A stretch of 44,117 bases of DNA from Candidatus Marivariicella framensis (GTDB lineage Bacteria; Bacteroidota; Bacteroidia; Flavobacteriales; Flavobacteriaceae): positions 1-44,117 of the forward strand of contig CAJJCT010000033.1 in the NCBI GenBank assembly GCA_905182735.1, written 5' to 3'. Positions 8,385 to 17,478 of the stretch are shown here, in pieces. Numbering within the stretch: the stretch's first letter is position 1; the number at the start of each line of letters is the position of its first letter. A program made the translations under genes and the position numbers. A model generated the notes under the pieces. The model saw only the letters and a list, made by a program, of their open reading frames with translations. It did no database searches and was not told the origin of the DNA.

Positions 8385-9452
8385 TTAGCTATTTAAAATT
8401 TCTCTAACTAGAAAATCTCCAACTTCAGATGTCTTAAATGACTTTTTACCATTTGATAAATCCTCAGTTACTATTTCTTTATTTAAAGAGGTATTCACAG
8501 CACTTCTAATCAACTTGCCTTCGTCGAACAAATTAAAACTCATTTCAAACATCATAGCTGCTGAAAGAATAGTTGCAATTGGGTTTGCTATATTTTTTCC
8601 AGTTGCTTGTGGATATGAACCATGGATTGGCTCGTATAATGCGTTACCGTTCCCAATAGAAGCTGAAGGCATTAACCCCATGGATCCAGATATAACTGAA
8701 GCTTCATCAGTTAAAATATCACCAAACAAATTTTCTGTAATCAAAACATCATAAGTATTAGGCCATTGAACTAACCTCATAGCAACAGCATCTACCAATT
8801 CATAAGAAACTTCTATCTCAGGATATTCTTTTTCTAGATTTTGAACAGTCTCTCTCCATAGCCTCGAGCTTTCCATCACGTTTGCTTTATCTACACAACA
8901 TAAACGTTTTGATCTTGTCATAGCTAACTCAAAACCCTTTCTAGCTAGACGTGTGATTTCATCTCTACTATAAGTGCAAGTATCATAGGCAATATTCCCA
9001 TCATTACTTCGACCTTTTTTCCCAAAATAAATACCTCCTGTTAATTCACGTAAAAAAACTAAATCAGTACCTTCAATCCTTTCTCTTTTTAAGGGTGATT
9101 TGTCAATTAATGAAGGAAAAGTAAATGTAGGTCTGACATTTGCATATAAACCTAATTTTTTTCTCATTCTTAAAAGCCCTTCTTCAGGTCTAATTTTTGC
9201 AGAAGGATCATTGTCAAATCTAGGAAGTCCTATAGCTCCAAAAAGTACCGCATCTGAGGTTAAGCATATATTATGAGTGCTTTCGGGATAAGGATCTCCT
9301 ACTGAATCAATTGCAGCAGCTCCTGTTAATGCAGGTTTCCAAGTTATTTCATGAAAAAACTTTTGAGCTATAGCATTTGATACTTTTACTGCTTCATTAA
9401 TTACTTCTGGTCCAATTCCATCACCAGCTAAAAGAGCAATTTCTAACTTCAT
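8385..9452 (-). CDS. leuB: 3-isopropylmalate dehydrogenase
   Basis: LeuB oxidises and decarboxylates 3-isopropylmalate to 2-ketoisocaproate with NAD, the third step of leucine synthesis. The 355-aa protein has the family start LLAGDGIGPEV (7-17), the GGIYFG motif in LRELTGGIYFGKKGR, the catalytic Tyr/Lys region DTCTYSRDE, and the metal/substrate signature NLFGDILTDEASVISGSMG, which distinguishes the isopropylmalate/isocitrate dehydrogenase superfamily; length and motifs fit LeuB rather than the 408-aa Icd elsewhere in this window. It is the last gene of the leu operon, 4 bases after the second LeuA-like synthase. The ATG is at 9450-9452. Highly confident. Confidence 0.96.
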   Translation of the reverse strand: MKLEIALLAGDGIGPEVINEAVKVSNAIAQKFFHEITWKPALTGAAAIDSVGDPYPESTHNICLTSDAVLFGAIGLPRFDNDPSAKIRPEEGLLRMRKKLGLYANVRPTFTFPSLIDKSPLKRERIEGTDLVFLRELTGGIYFGKKGRSNDGNIAYDTCTYSRDEITRLARKGFELAMTRSKRLCCVDKANVMESSRLWRETVQNLEKEYPEIEVSYELVDAVAMRLVQWPNTYDVLITENLFGDILTDEASVISGSMGLMPSASIGNGNALYEPIHGSYPQATGKNIANPIATILSAAMMFEMSFNLFDEGKLIRSAVNTSLNKEIVTEDLSNGKKSFKTSEVGDFLVREILNS

Positions 9453-9456
9453 TTAA

Positions 9457-10989
9457 TTAATTTAAGGTGTTTAACATTTTTTCAGTAGCAATTATTGCCG
9501 AAACTGTCTGATCTGAATCAAGCCCACGAGTAATAAATTCTTTTTTATCATCATTTTTCCATGTTATACTTGTTTCGCAAAGAGCATCTGAATTACTTCC
9601 AGGTGGGATGTGAACAGCATAATCAATTAGTTTCGGTAAAATAAGTTTTTTTCGTTTGTAAATTCTTTGAATTGCTTTCATAAAAGCATCAAACTGTCCA
9701 TCGCCAGAAGCATTTTCTTCAAATATTTTCCCATCAATTTCTAGAGAAACAGAAGTGCTTGGGTTTAAGTCCTTAGTATGAGTGAGTGCATATGATTTTA
9801 CGAAAACTTTTTTTTGTATATTCTTACTGTCCAAAACATCTGATATTATATAGGGAAGATCATCTGCAGTTACTTTTTGTTTTTTATCTCCAAGTTCTAT
9901 AATTCGTTTTGTAACTTTTTTTATATCACTATCATTTAGTGTAAGTCCAAGTTCCTGAAGGTTTTTAAGAATATTGGCTTTTCCAGATGTTTTACCTAAT
10001 GCATACGATCGCTTTCTTCCAAAACGTTCAGGGAGTAAATCATTATAATATAAATTATTTTTACTGTCACCGTCAGCATGAATTCCAGCAGTTTGAGTAA
10101 AAACATTAGCTCCAACAATAGGTTTGTTTACAGGTATTCTGAATCCTGTAAAAGTTGATACTATCTGACTGACTTTATATAAAGACTTCTCTCTAATATT
10201 TGATTTTACCTCAGGTATAAAATCATTAAGAACTGAAATAACACTTGCTAATGGTGCATTTCCCGCTCTTTCACCCATTCCGTTGACTGTTAAGTGTAGC
10301 CCGTGAACTCCTGACTTAACCGCCTCCATAGTGTTTGCTACGCTTAAATCATAATCATTATGACCATGAAAGTCAAAGTGTTGTTTTGGATATCGTTTTA
10401 TTATTTTGGATATATATTTTTTAGTTTCTGTTGGAGTTAAGATGCCGAGTGTGTCTGGAAGTAAAATTCTTTTTATAGGTTGAGTGGCTAAAAAATCTAG
10501 AAAATCAAAAACATATTCAAAGGAGTTTCTCATACCGTTGCTCCAGTCTTCCAAATATACATTTGTTACAATACTATTTTTTTTTGCATCAATTAAATTT
10601 TTTTCTATATTTTTAAAATGCTCTTCTGGTGATGATTTTAATTGGTGTTTTAAGTGATTTAATGAACCTTTAGCTAATAGGTTTTGAACTTTAGCGCCAG
10701 AACTCACTAGCCATTCTAAGGAAATACCGTTATCAATAAAAGTAAGTATTTCAATTTTATCTTGATATCCGTTTTCCTTAGACCAGTCATTTATTTGTTT
10801 AACAGCATCAAGCTCTCCTTTTGAAACTCGAGCTGATGCAACCTCGATTCTATCTACCTTTAATTCATTTAAAAGTAACTTTGATAAAGCAAGTTTTTCT
10901 GAAGGAGAAAAAGAAATCCCTGATGTTTGTTCCCCATCACGAAGTGTGGTGTCCATAATTTCAATATTTCGAATCGTATTTAATTTCAA
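9457..10989 (-). CDS. 2-isopropylmalate/citramalate synthase family protein with regulatory domain
   Basis: A 510-aa member of the DRE-TIM barrel acyl-CoA condensing enzymes. DTTLRDGEQ is at 13-21, the metal-binding HGHND at 208-212, and NGMGERAGNAP at about 236-246. The C-terminal part (about 390-510) is the LeuA dimerisation/allosteric domain. The catalytic part differs from canonical LeuA: EVASARVSKGEL (49-60) replaces the EAGFP-type motif. A second synthase of this kind in the leu operon is common in Bacteroidota and is variously annotated as isopropylmalate or (R)-citramalate synthase; the keto-acid substrate cannot be settled from sequence. The start is TTG at 10987-10989; the first ATG (Met12) would remove strand 1 of the barrel. 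It follows leuD by 9 bases. Confidence 0.9.
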   Translation of the reverse strand: MKLNTIRNIEIMDTTLRDGEQTSGISFSPSEKLALSKLLLNELKVDRIEVASARVSKGELDAVKQINDWSKENGYQDKIEILTFIDNGISLEWLVSSGAKVQNLLAKGSLNHLKHQLKSSPEEHFKNIEKNLIDAKKNSIVTNVYLEDWSNGMRNSFEYVFDFLDFLATQPIKRILLPDTLGILTPTETKKYISKIIKRYPKQHFDFHGHNDYDLSVANTMEAVKSGVHGLHLTVNGMGERAGNAPLASVISVLNDFIPEVKSNIREKSLYKVSQIVSTFTGFRIPVNKPIVGANVFTQTAGIHADGDSKNNLYYNDLLPERFGRKRSYALGKTSGKANILKNLQELGLTLNDSDIKKVTKRIIELGDKKQKVTADDLPYIISDVLDSKNIQKKVFVKSYALTHTKDLNPSTSVSLEIDGKIFEENASGDGQFDAFMKAIQRIYKRKKLILPKLIDYAVHIPPGSNSDALCETSITWKNDDKKEFITRGLDSDQTVSAIIATEKMLNTLN

Positions 10990-10998
10990 AATAAATTT

Positions 10999-11595
10999 TT
11001 AAAGTGGAGTATTTTTGGCAAAAATACTAATTTGCTCTTTTATGTTAATTAAGTAATCTATATCATCGAAGCCATTCAACATGTTGTTTTTTTTGTAGGG
11101 ATTGATTTCAAAAAACTCAGAGACTCTAGATTTAATAATTGATATTTTTTGTTCTAAAAGATTAATCTCTAATAATGTTTTTGGATCATTTTCTATCTCT
11201 TTAAAAATAATAGACAAGAAATCATCTGATACTTGGACGGGGAGAATACCAATATTTAAGCAGTTATTTCTAAAAATGTCAGCAAAAAAACTTGAAATCA
11301 CACAACGAAAACCATAGTCGTAAATTGCCCAAGCAGCATGTTCTCTAGATGATCCAGATCCAAAATTTTTTCCTCCCACCAATATTTCACCACCATATAT
11401 AGGGTTGTTTAAAATAAAATCCTTTTTTGGCGTGTTGTCTTGGTTATATTTCCAGTCTCTAAAAAGATTATCTCCAAAGCCAACTCTTTCTGTTGCCTTT
11501 AGAAATCGAGCAGGAATAATTTGATCAGTATCTACGTTTTCTATTTGAAGTGGAACCGCTTTACTGGTAAGTATTTTAAATTTTTTGTATCCCAT
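10999..11595 (-). CDS. leuD: 3-isopropylmalate dehydratase small subunit
   Basis: LeuD is the small (swivelling-domain) subunit of isopropylmalate isomerase and works with LeuC to convert 2- to 3-isopropylmalate. The 198-aa length matches the bacterial family. Visible are NVDTDQIIPARFLK near residues 20-33, the phosphate-type loop GGKNFGSGSSREHAAWA near 74-90, and the following FADIFRNNCLNIGILP segment. It begins 2 bases after the leuC stop and precedes the second synthase by 9 bases, so the two subunits are made in tandem. The ATG at 11593-11595 gives the usual N-terminus. No regulatory feature is visible within the operon. Confidence 0.96.
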   Translation of the reverse strand: MGYKKFKILTSKAVPLQIENVDTDQIIPARFLKATERVGFGDNLFRDWKYNQDNTPKKDFILNNPIYGGEILVGGKNFGSGSSREHAAWAIYDYGFRCVISSFFADIFRNNCLNIGILPVQVSDDFLSIIFKEIENDPKTLLEINLLEQKISIIKSRVSEFFEINPYKKNNMLNGFDDIDYLINIKEQISIFAKNTPL

Positions 11596-11597
11596 AA

Positions 11598-12992
11598 TTA
11601 AAATAATGTTCTTGGATCGGTAACTTTTCCAGTTATTGCAGCAGCAGCAGCTACAATCGGACTAGCTAAAAGTGTTCGAGACCCTGGTCCTTGACGTCCT
11701 TCAAAATTTCTATTCGATGTACTGACAGCATATTTCCCAGCAGGAACCTTGTCGTCATTCATAGCCAAACAGGCAGAACATCCTGGTTCACGAAGTTTAA
11801 ATCCTGATTTATTAAGAATATCTAAAATTCCTTCTTCTTTAATTGAATTTAACACTTTGTGAGACCCAGGGACAAGCCAGGCCGTTACGTTAGGAGCTTT
11901 TTTTCTACCTTTAATAACCTCAGCAAATGCTCTAAAGTCTTCAATCCTTCCGTTTGTACAACTTCCAAGAAAAACAAAATCAACTGGCTTTCCAATCATC
12001 CCTTCTCCTTCATTGTAACCCATATAATCTAAAGACTTTTGATAAGTAATTTCACCACCTTTAATAAAACTCGCTTTAGGTATTTCCTCTGTTATTGGTA
12101 TTCCCATTCCTGGATTTGTTCCATATGTTATCATTGGTTCAATATCAACTGCATTAAAGTGATATTCTTTGTCAAAAACTGAGTCTTTTTCTGTATAAAG
12201 CGTTTGCCAATAGTCCATTGCTTTATCCCATGATTTATTTTTTGGAGTAAACTCTCTATTTTTGATGTAGTGAAAGGTTTTTTCGTCTGGAGCAATCATA
12301 CCACCTCTAGCTCCCATTTCAATACTCAAATTACAAACAGTCATTCTTCCTTCCATAGACATTGAAGTGAAAACATTTCCAAAATACTCAACAAAATAAC
12401 CTGTTGCACCTGAAGTAGTTAATTTTGAAATAATAAAAAGAGCTACATCTTTAGGCGTTACAGCTTTACCAAGATCTCCATTTATATTAATTCTCATTTT
12501 TTTTGGCTTCAGCTGCATTATACATTGAGTTGAAAGAACCATTTCAACTTCTGATGTTCCAATTCCAAAAGCAACAGCTCCAAAAGCTCCATGAGTTGAT
12601 GTGTGTGAATCTCCACAAACTATTGTCGCTCCTGGAAGGGTAATTCCATATTCTGGACCTATCACATGAACAATACCATTTTTTTTGTGCCCTAATCCCC
12701 AAAATGAAATTTTATGTTTAATCGAATTTTCTTCTAAAGCTTTTAATTGATTAGCTGAAAGGGGATCTTGAACGGGAAGATGTTGATTAACTGTCGGTGT
12801 GTTGTGGTCTGCTGTAGCAAAAGTTTTATTAGGACATAAAACGGATACACCTCTTTTTTCAAGTCCTAAGAAGGCTACAGGGCTTGTAACTTCATGAATC
12901 ATATGTCTGTCTATAAATAGAACATCAGGACCATTACTAACATGTTTGACTACATGAGAGTCCCATACTTTATCAAAAAGAGTTTTAGACAT
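11598..12992 (-). CDS. leuC: 3-isopropylmalate dehydratase large subunit
   Basis: LeuC is the catalytic aconitase-type subunit carrying a [4Fe-4S] cluster. The 464-aa protein shows [11 protein letters not shown] (28-38), [13 protein letters not shown] (126-138) and the cluster cysteines Cys345 (GSCTNG) and Cys405/Cys408 (GCSAC). The substrate-recognition segment near the end, [20 protein letters not shown], is the LeuC/aconitase signature. It lies 3 bases after leuA and 2 bases before leuD. The protein should act in the cytosol as a heterodimer with LeuD, in the path from 2-ketoisovalerate to leucine. No valine/isoleucine (ilv) genes are visible in the window, so the precursor supply is encoded elsewhere. 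Confidence 0.97.
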   Translation of the reverse strand: MSKTLFDKVWDSHVVKHVSNGPDVLFIDRHMIHEVTSPVAFLGLEKRGVSVLCPNKTFATADHNTPTVNQHLPVQDPLSANQLKALEENSIKHKISFWGLGHKKNGIVHVIGPEYGITLPGATIVCGDSHTSTHGAFGAVAFGIGTSEVEMVLSTQCIMQLKPKKMRININGDLGKAVTPKDVALFIISKLTTSGATGYFVEYFGNVFTSMSMEGRMTVCNLSIEMGARGGMIAPDEKTFHYIKNREFTPKNKSWDKAMDYWQTLYTEKDSVFDKEYHFNAVDIEPMITYGTNPGMGIPITEEIPKASFIKGGEITYQKSLDYMGYNEGEGMIGKPVDFVFLGSCTNGRIEDFRAFAEVIKGRKKAPNVTAWLVPGSHKVLNSIKEEGILDILNKSGFKLREPGCSACLAMNDDKVPAGKYAVSTSNRNFEGRQGPGSRTLLASPIVAAAAAITGKVTDPRTLF

Positions 12993-12995
12993 TAA

Positions 12996-14150
12996 TTACA
13001 AATTAGATTTTTTAACGATTTCAGGTATATCTTTATCGCTAACTTCTTTGTTTTTATCTGCAAAAGTAAGAAACGTTTTATAAACTTTATCAAGTTGACG
13101 TTTGTCAAGATTTATACCAATTATTTTTGCTCTATAAGCTAAAGCTGCTCTTCCAGATCTTGCTGTGAGTAATATGGTTGATTCGTTTACTCCAACATCT
13201 TTAGGATCAATTATTTCATAAGTTTCCCTGTGTTTAATCACACCATCTTGATGAATTCCAGAGCTATGAGAAAAGGCGTTGGCTCCAACTATTGCCTTGT
13301 TTGGTTGAACAGGCATTGCCATGCTTTCGGAGACTAATTGGCTAATGCTATTTAGTAATTGACTGTTAATAGCAGTATCAATATTTAAATTTGGATGTTG
13401 TCGCATAATCATAACAACCTCCTCCAAGGATGTGTTTCCAGCTCTTTCACCAATCCCATTAATTGTACATTCAATTTGTCTTGCTCCGTTTAATGCTCCG
13501 GATATTGAGTTAGCAGTCGCTAACCCCAGATCGTTATGACAATGACAAGAAAGAGTTACTTTATCAACTCCAGATACATTTTCTTTTAAAAATTTAATTT
13601 TACTACCGTATTCTTCAGGCAAGCAATAACCTGTTGTGTCAGGAATATTAAGAACTGTTGCTCCAGCTTTTATAACAGCTTCACAAATTTTAGCTAAAAA
13701 CTCGTTATCTGTTCTGCCTGCATCCTCAGCATAAAACTCTATGTCTTCTACTTTAGATTTTGCATAAGATACCGCTTCAGTGGCTCTAAGGATAATTTTA
13801 TCCTTATCAGAATTAAACTTATACTTAATGTGCATGGGTGAAGTTCCTATTCCAGTGTGAATTCTGGGACGTTTTGCATATTTTAAAGCATCTGCAGCAA
13901 TATCAATATCTTTTTTAACTGCCCTGGTTAGTCCACAAACAGTAGTGTTTTTAATAAGCTTACTTATTTCTACTACAGATTTAAAATCTCCTGGACTTGA
14001 TATTGGAAAACCAGCTTCTATTACATCAACACCTAAAGCTTCAAGTTGCTCAGCTATAATCAACTTGTTTTTTGTGTCAAGTTTACATCCCGGCACCTGT
14101 TCTCCATCACGAAGTGTAGTATCAAAAATATGGACGATGTCTTTAGGCAT
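12996..14150 (-). CDS. leuA: 2-isopropylmalate synthase, short form without regulatory domain
   Basis: LeuA condenses acetyl-CoA with 2-ketoisovalerate, the committed step to leucine. The catalytic TIM barrel is complete: DTTLRDGEQ (10-18), EAGFP (45-49), the metal-binding HCHND (203-207) and NGIGERAGN, with SGIHQDG near residue 295. The protein ends at 384 aa, about where the C-terminal LeuA regulatory domain of roughly 130 residues would begin in the long form. The short form is usual in Bacteroidota. Loss of that domain implies no leucine feedback through the standard site, while the second synthase of the same operon keeps the domain. It is the first gene of the leu operon and is divergent from the 523-aa unknown gene. 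No leucine-rich leader peptide is visible upstream. Confidence 0.95.
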   Translation of the reverse strand: MPKDIVHIFDTTLRDGEQVPGCKLDTKNKLIIAEQLEALGVDVIEAGFPISSPGDFKSVVEISKLIKNTTVCGLTRAVKKDIDIAADALKYAKRPRIHTGIGTSPMHIKYKFNSDKDKIILRATEAVSYAKSKVEDIEFYAEDAGRTDNEFLAKICEAVIKAGATVLNIPDTTGYCLPEEYGSKIKFLKENVSGVDKVTLSCHCHNDLGLATANSISGALNGARQIECTINGIGERAGNTSLEEVVMIMRQHPNLNIDTAINSQLLNSISQLVSESMAMPVQPNKAIVGANAFSHSSGIHQDGVIKHRETYEIIDPKDVGVNESTILLTARSGRAALAYRAKIIGINLDKRQLDKVYKTFLTFADKNKEVSDKDIPEIVKKSNL

Positions 14151-14293
14151 TATTTAAAAATGATTTATCGTTTACGAAAATAAATTTTGTAAGTTTATAT
14201 TATAAGAATTCAGTAAAATCTTTACAATGCTCGAGTCATTTATTTAATACATAAATATATGATTTTCAGTAATTTAATTTTTTTTTTAATACA

Positions 14294-15865
14294 ATGATGA
14301 AGGATCACAAAGAACACCTATTTATTTTAATTAAATCTTTAACAAAATCTGAAAAGAGACAGTTTAAGCTTTTTGTTAACAGAATGGGGTCTAACCTTGA
14401 TTCAAAGTTTTTAAACTTATTTAATTTATTGGAAAAATCTGATAGTTATGATGAGAGATTGATTTTAAAAAAAGAAATTGTTACCAAGCAACAGCTCTCA
14501 AATTTAAAAGCACATTTATACAAACAAATTTTGATAAGCCTAAGGCTTAATCCTGCTAATAAAAACATTAGGTTACAAATTAGAGAGCAATTAGATTTTG
14601 CAACTATTTTGTATCAAAAAGGCCTATATAAGCAGAGCCTTAAACTATTGGAAAAATCCAAAAATATAGCGTTGTTAAATGAAGAAAAGTATACAGCATA
14701 TGAAATAGTGGAGCTTGAAAAAGTAATAGAATCTCAATACATAACAAGAAGTCTTTCCAATAGGACTCAGGAATTAGTTTCTCAAGCAGATAGTTTAATA
14801 TCTCAAAATGATTTAGCTAGTAAATTGTCAAATCTTTCTCTTCAATTATATGAAAAATTAATTAAAACTGGTTATGCAAAAAGTGATGACGAATTCAGAA
14901 ATATTACAAAATTTTTTTATGAAAGACTCCCAAAAATTGATTCAGATAATTTAGGGTTTAGAGAAAAACTTTGGTATTATAAAGCCCATGTTTGGTATAG
15001 TTTTTTAATTCAGGATTTTTTATCAAGTTATAAATACTCACTTAAATGGGTTGATATGTTTGAAAAAGAAACAAAGATGATATCAATACATCCTGTTTTT
15101 TATTTAAAAGGAAATAATTATTTATTAGAGTCGTTGACTCTAATAAAATATCCTGAAAAGTTCAAACTAACTCTCAATAAAATGATTAATCAAACAAAAG
15201 GTGTTGAGTTTCCTGAAAATGAAAACCTTCACACTTTGATTTTTCTTTACAAATACAATAATTTATTTAATCATTATAATTTTCAAGGAGATTTTGATAG
15301 TGCAAAAAATATAGTTCCTGAGGTTTTATTGGGAATTAAAGACTTTAAAACTCAAATTGATTCTCACCACATAATGGTGTTTTATTATAAAATTGCATGT
15401 TCATATTTTGGTTTAAATGATTATGAGAACTGTATTTTGTATTTAAATCGTATTATATCAAACAAGCACTTAAAAATGCGCGAAGATTTATTATGCTTCA
15501 CTAGGGTGCTTAATTTAGTAGCTCACTATGAAGCAGGGTTTGACTATCATTTAGATGTACATTTAAGAGAAACTTATAAGTTTCTTATTAAAATGAATGA
15601 CTTGCATGAAGTTCAAAAAGCAATGATTCGGTTTGTTAAAAAACTAGGAGATATTTATCCTCAAGATCTTAAACAAGCTTTCATAGATTTACACAAAGAG
15701 TTAAAACAACATGAAGAAGATCGATATGAGAGAAGATCATTTTTATATTTAGACATTCTGTCATGGCTAGAAAGCAATATTGATAACAGACCAATTGGAG
15801 AAATTATTAGAGAAAAAGCCAAACAGTTTAATCGCAAAGAAAAGAGTTCCAGGGCTCTCTTCTAG
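14294..15865 (+). CDS. Conserved helical protein of unknown function
   Basis: I do not recognise a function for this 523-aa protein. It is rich in Leu, Lys, Glu and Tyr, has no signal peptide or membrane segment, and reads as repeated amphipathic helices, in the manner of TPR-like solenoids, though I cannot assign repeats with confidence. Near the N-terminus (13-27) it has SLTKSEKRQFKLFVN, a segment I associate with a conserved Bacteroidota family of unknown role. The two adjacent ATG codons at 14294 and 14297 are both possible starts. Its 3' end overlaps the 3' end of the convergent pseudouridine synthase gene by 38 bases. Upstream is a 143-base gap shared with leuA, in which I see no clear promoter element. 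Confidence 0.85.
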   Translation: MMKDHKEHLFILIKSLTKSEKRQFKLFVNRMGSNLDSKFLNLFNLLEKSDSYDERLILKKEIVTKQQLSNLKAHLYKQILISLRLNPANKNIRLQIREQLDFATILYQKGLYKQSLKLLEKSKNIALLNEEKYTAYEIVELEKVIESQYITRSLSNRTQELVSQADSLISQNDLASKLSNLSLQLYEKLIKTGYAKSDDEFRNITKFFYERLPKIDSDNLGFREKLWYYKAHVWYSFLIQDFLSSYKYSLKWVDMFEKETKMISIHPVFYLKGNNYLLESLTLIKYPEKFKLTLNKMINQTKGVEFPENENLHTLIFLYKYNNLFNHYNFQGDFDSAKNIVPEVLLGIKDFKTQIDSHHIMVFYYKIACSYFGLNDYENCILYLNRIISNKHLKMREDLLCFTRVLNLVAHYEAGFDYHLDVHLRETYKFLIKMNDLHEVQKAMIRFVKKLGDIYPQDLKQAFIDLHKELKQHEEDRYERRSFLYLDILSWLESNIDNRPIGEIIREKAKQFNRKEKSSRALF

Positions 15866-16514
15866 GTAACGGAGCTTTAATGTTTATATTTTTTTTTGTC
15901 ACAGGATGATTAAAAATAACTTGATAAGCATGAAGATCTATGCTTCCATCTTTGTTACTTCTTTTGCTTCCATATTTTAAATCTCCTTTAATAATGAAAC
16001 CTATTTCTGAAAGCTGAGCTCTAATTTGATGATGCCTTCCTGTCTCTAAAATAACTTCTAATAGTAAATAGTTTTTTAATTCTTTAATTAACTGATATTC
16101 AAGTTTTGCAACTTTGCTTCCTGGCACTTTATTAGAGTGAATATATGACTTATTTTGTTTAGAATTTTTAATTATCCAATTCTCTAGTTTCCCAGATTTA
16201 ATCTCAGTATTCTTTTGTGTGATAGCCCAATACTTCTTATCAATCTTTCTTTCTTTGAATTGTTGATTAAGTCTTGTTAGAGCTTTTGAAGTTTTTGCAA
16301 AAATAATAACTCCACTTGTTGGTCTGTCAAGTCGATGGATTACACCTAAGTATGCATCTCCTGGTTTATTGTATTTATTTTTTAAAAACTCTTTTATATG
16401 ATCAACAAGAGTTTTGTCACCAGTTTTATCTCCCTGAACAAGAGCCCCAGGATTTTTGTTAACAATAATCAAATGATTATCTTCAAATAAAACATCTATT
16501 GGATTAAAACTCAC
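15828..16514 (-). CDS. RluA-family RNA pseudouridine synthase
   Basis: This enzyme isomerises specific uridines to pseudouridine in rRNA or tRNA. The 228-aa protein contains the family catalytic motif HRLDRPTSGVIIFAKTSKA (60-78), with Asp63 the nucleophile, and the later segment LETGRHHQIRAQLSEIGF typical of the RluA group. It lacks an N-terminal S4 domain, so it resembles the short RluA/TruC-type forms; the target base cannot be deduced. The start is GTG (16512-16514), 3 bases after the panB stop, with no better codon in frame. The last 38 bases lie inside the end of the convergent 523-aa gene, so both genes share coding sequence on opposite strands. Confidence 0.93.
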   Translation of the reverse strand: MSFNPIDVLFEDNHLIIVNKNPGALVQGDKTGDKTLVDHIKEFLKNKYNKPGDAYLGVIHRLDRPTSGVIIFAKTSKALTRLNQQFKERKIDKKYWAITQKNTEIKSGKLENWIIKNSKQNKSYIHSNKVPGSKVAKLEYQLIKELKNYLLLEVILETGRHHQIRAQLSEIGFIIKGDLKYGSKRSNKDGSIDLHAYQVIFNHPVTKKNINIKAPLPRREPWNSFLCD

Positions 16515-16517
16515 CTT

Positions 16518-17336
16518 TTAATATTGCTCATCTTTACTTGGGAAATGACCTGATTTAACGTCGGTTGAATAAGATTTTATTGCAGATGATATTTTGTTAT
16601 CTAGATCCAAATATCTTCTAAGAAACCTTGGACTAAATTCTTTAGTCATTCCCAACATATCATGCAAGACTAATACTTGTCCGTCAACTTTATTTCCCGC
16701 ACCAATTCCAATAATTGGAGTTAAAATATTTTTAGCAACTTTTTCAGCCAACCCTGATGGAATTTTTTCTAAAACAATACCAAAGCAGCCAAGATCTTCT
16801 AAAAGCTTAGCGTCTTCCATTAACTCTTTGGCTTCTTTTTCTTCTTTTGCTCTAACTGAATATGTACCAAACTTATATATTGATTGGGGTGTTAATCCCA
16901 GATGACCCATAACAGGTATGCCGGCTTGAAGTATCCTTTCAATAGAATCTTTTGCCAATTTACCTCCTTCAAGTTTAACTGCATGCGCACCTGATTCTTT
17001 CATTATTTTTATAGCCGAGCGAAGAGCTTCTTTTGAATCTGCTTGATAAGTTCCGAAAGGCAGGTCAACAATAACAAGTGCTCTTTTACAACCTCTAACT
17101 ACAGATGCTGCATGATAAATCATTTGATCTAGAGTTATTGGTAGTGTTGTTTCATGGCCAGCCATAACATTAGATGCAGAATCACCTACTAAAATAATAT
17201 CTATTCCAGCTCTGTCAATAATACCCGCTAATGTAAAATCATAAGCTGTTAACATAGCAATTTTTTCACCATTTCGTTTCATTTCTGAAAGGCTATTTGT
17301 TGTTACACGTGAATATTGTTTTTTTGATATTGACAT
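16518..17336 (-). CDS. panB: 3-methyl-2-oxobutanoate hydroxymethyltransferase
   Basis: PanB transfers a hydroxymethyl group from 5,10-methylene-tetrahydrofolate to 2-ketoisovalerate, giving ketopantoate for pantothenate and CoA. The 272-aa protein has MLTAYDF (28-34), the metal ligand segment [17 protein letters not shown] (50-66), DLPFGTYQ (91-98), KLEGG with the catalytic Glu region, and [23 protein letters not shown] near residues 206-230. Length and motifs agree with the family throughout. It uses the same precursor (2-ketoisovalerate) as the leu operon 2 kb away. It is the first gene of a two-gene unit with the pseudouridine synthase and is divergent from dnaK over a 142-base gap. No panC or panD is in the window. 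Confidence 0.96.
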   Translation of the reverse strand: MSISKKQYSRVTTNSLSEMKRNGEKIAMLTAYDFTLAGIIDRAGIDIILVGDSASNVMAGHETTLPITLDQMIYHAASVVRGCKRALVIVDLPFGTYQADSKEALRSAIKIMKESGAHAVKLEGGKLAKDSIERILQAGIPVMGHLGLTPQSIYKFGTYSVRAKEEKEAKELMEDAKLLEDLGCFGIVLEKIPSGLAEKVAKNILTPIIGIGAGNKVDGQVLVLHDMLGMTKEFSPRFLRRYLDLDNKISSAIKSYSTDVKSGHFPSKDEQY

Positions 17337-17407
17337 TTTTATTATTTACAAGTAAAATTAAGATCTTTTTTATAAAATATTGTTTTCTAAACGTAAACCT
17401 TTATAAA

Positions 17408-17420
17408 TGACAAGATGTCA
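17408..17420. promoter_or_regulatory. Perfect inverted repeat upstream of dnaK (candidate operator)
   Basis: TGACA-AGA-TGTCA forms a perfect 5+3+5 inverted repeat in the panB-dnaK gap, 59 bases before the dnaK ATG. It is not a CIRCE element (TTAGCACTC-N9-GAGTGCTAA). The role as a binding site is only inferred from symmetry and position. Confidence 0.3.
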
Positions 17421-17478
17421 CATAATTTTTATTGGCATAGAGCTTGAATAGATAATGTAAATAATAAAAAATATTTAA

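Noticed and set aside
14151-14293. Leucine attenuator or leader peptide upstream of leuA
   Set aside because: No Leu-rich short ORF, no T-box-like structure and no terminator hairpin with a T-run on the minus strand.
17432-17448. Sigma-54-like sequence before dnaK (TTGGCATAGAGCTTGAA)
   Set aside because: The -24 GG is present but the invariant -12 GC is GA, and the C/G after TTGGCA are also off, so I do not call it.
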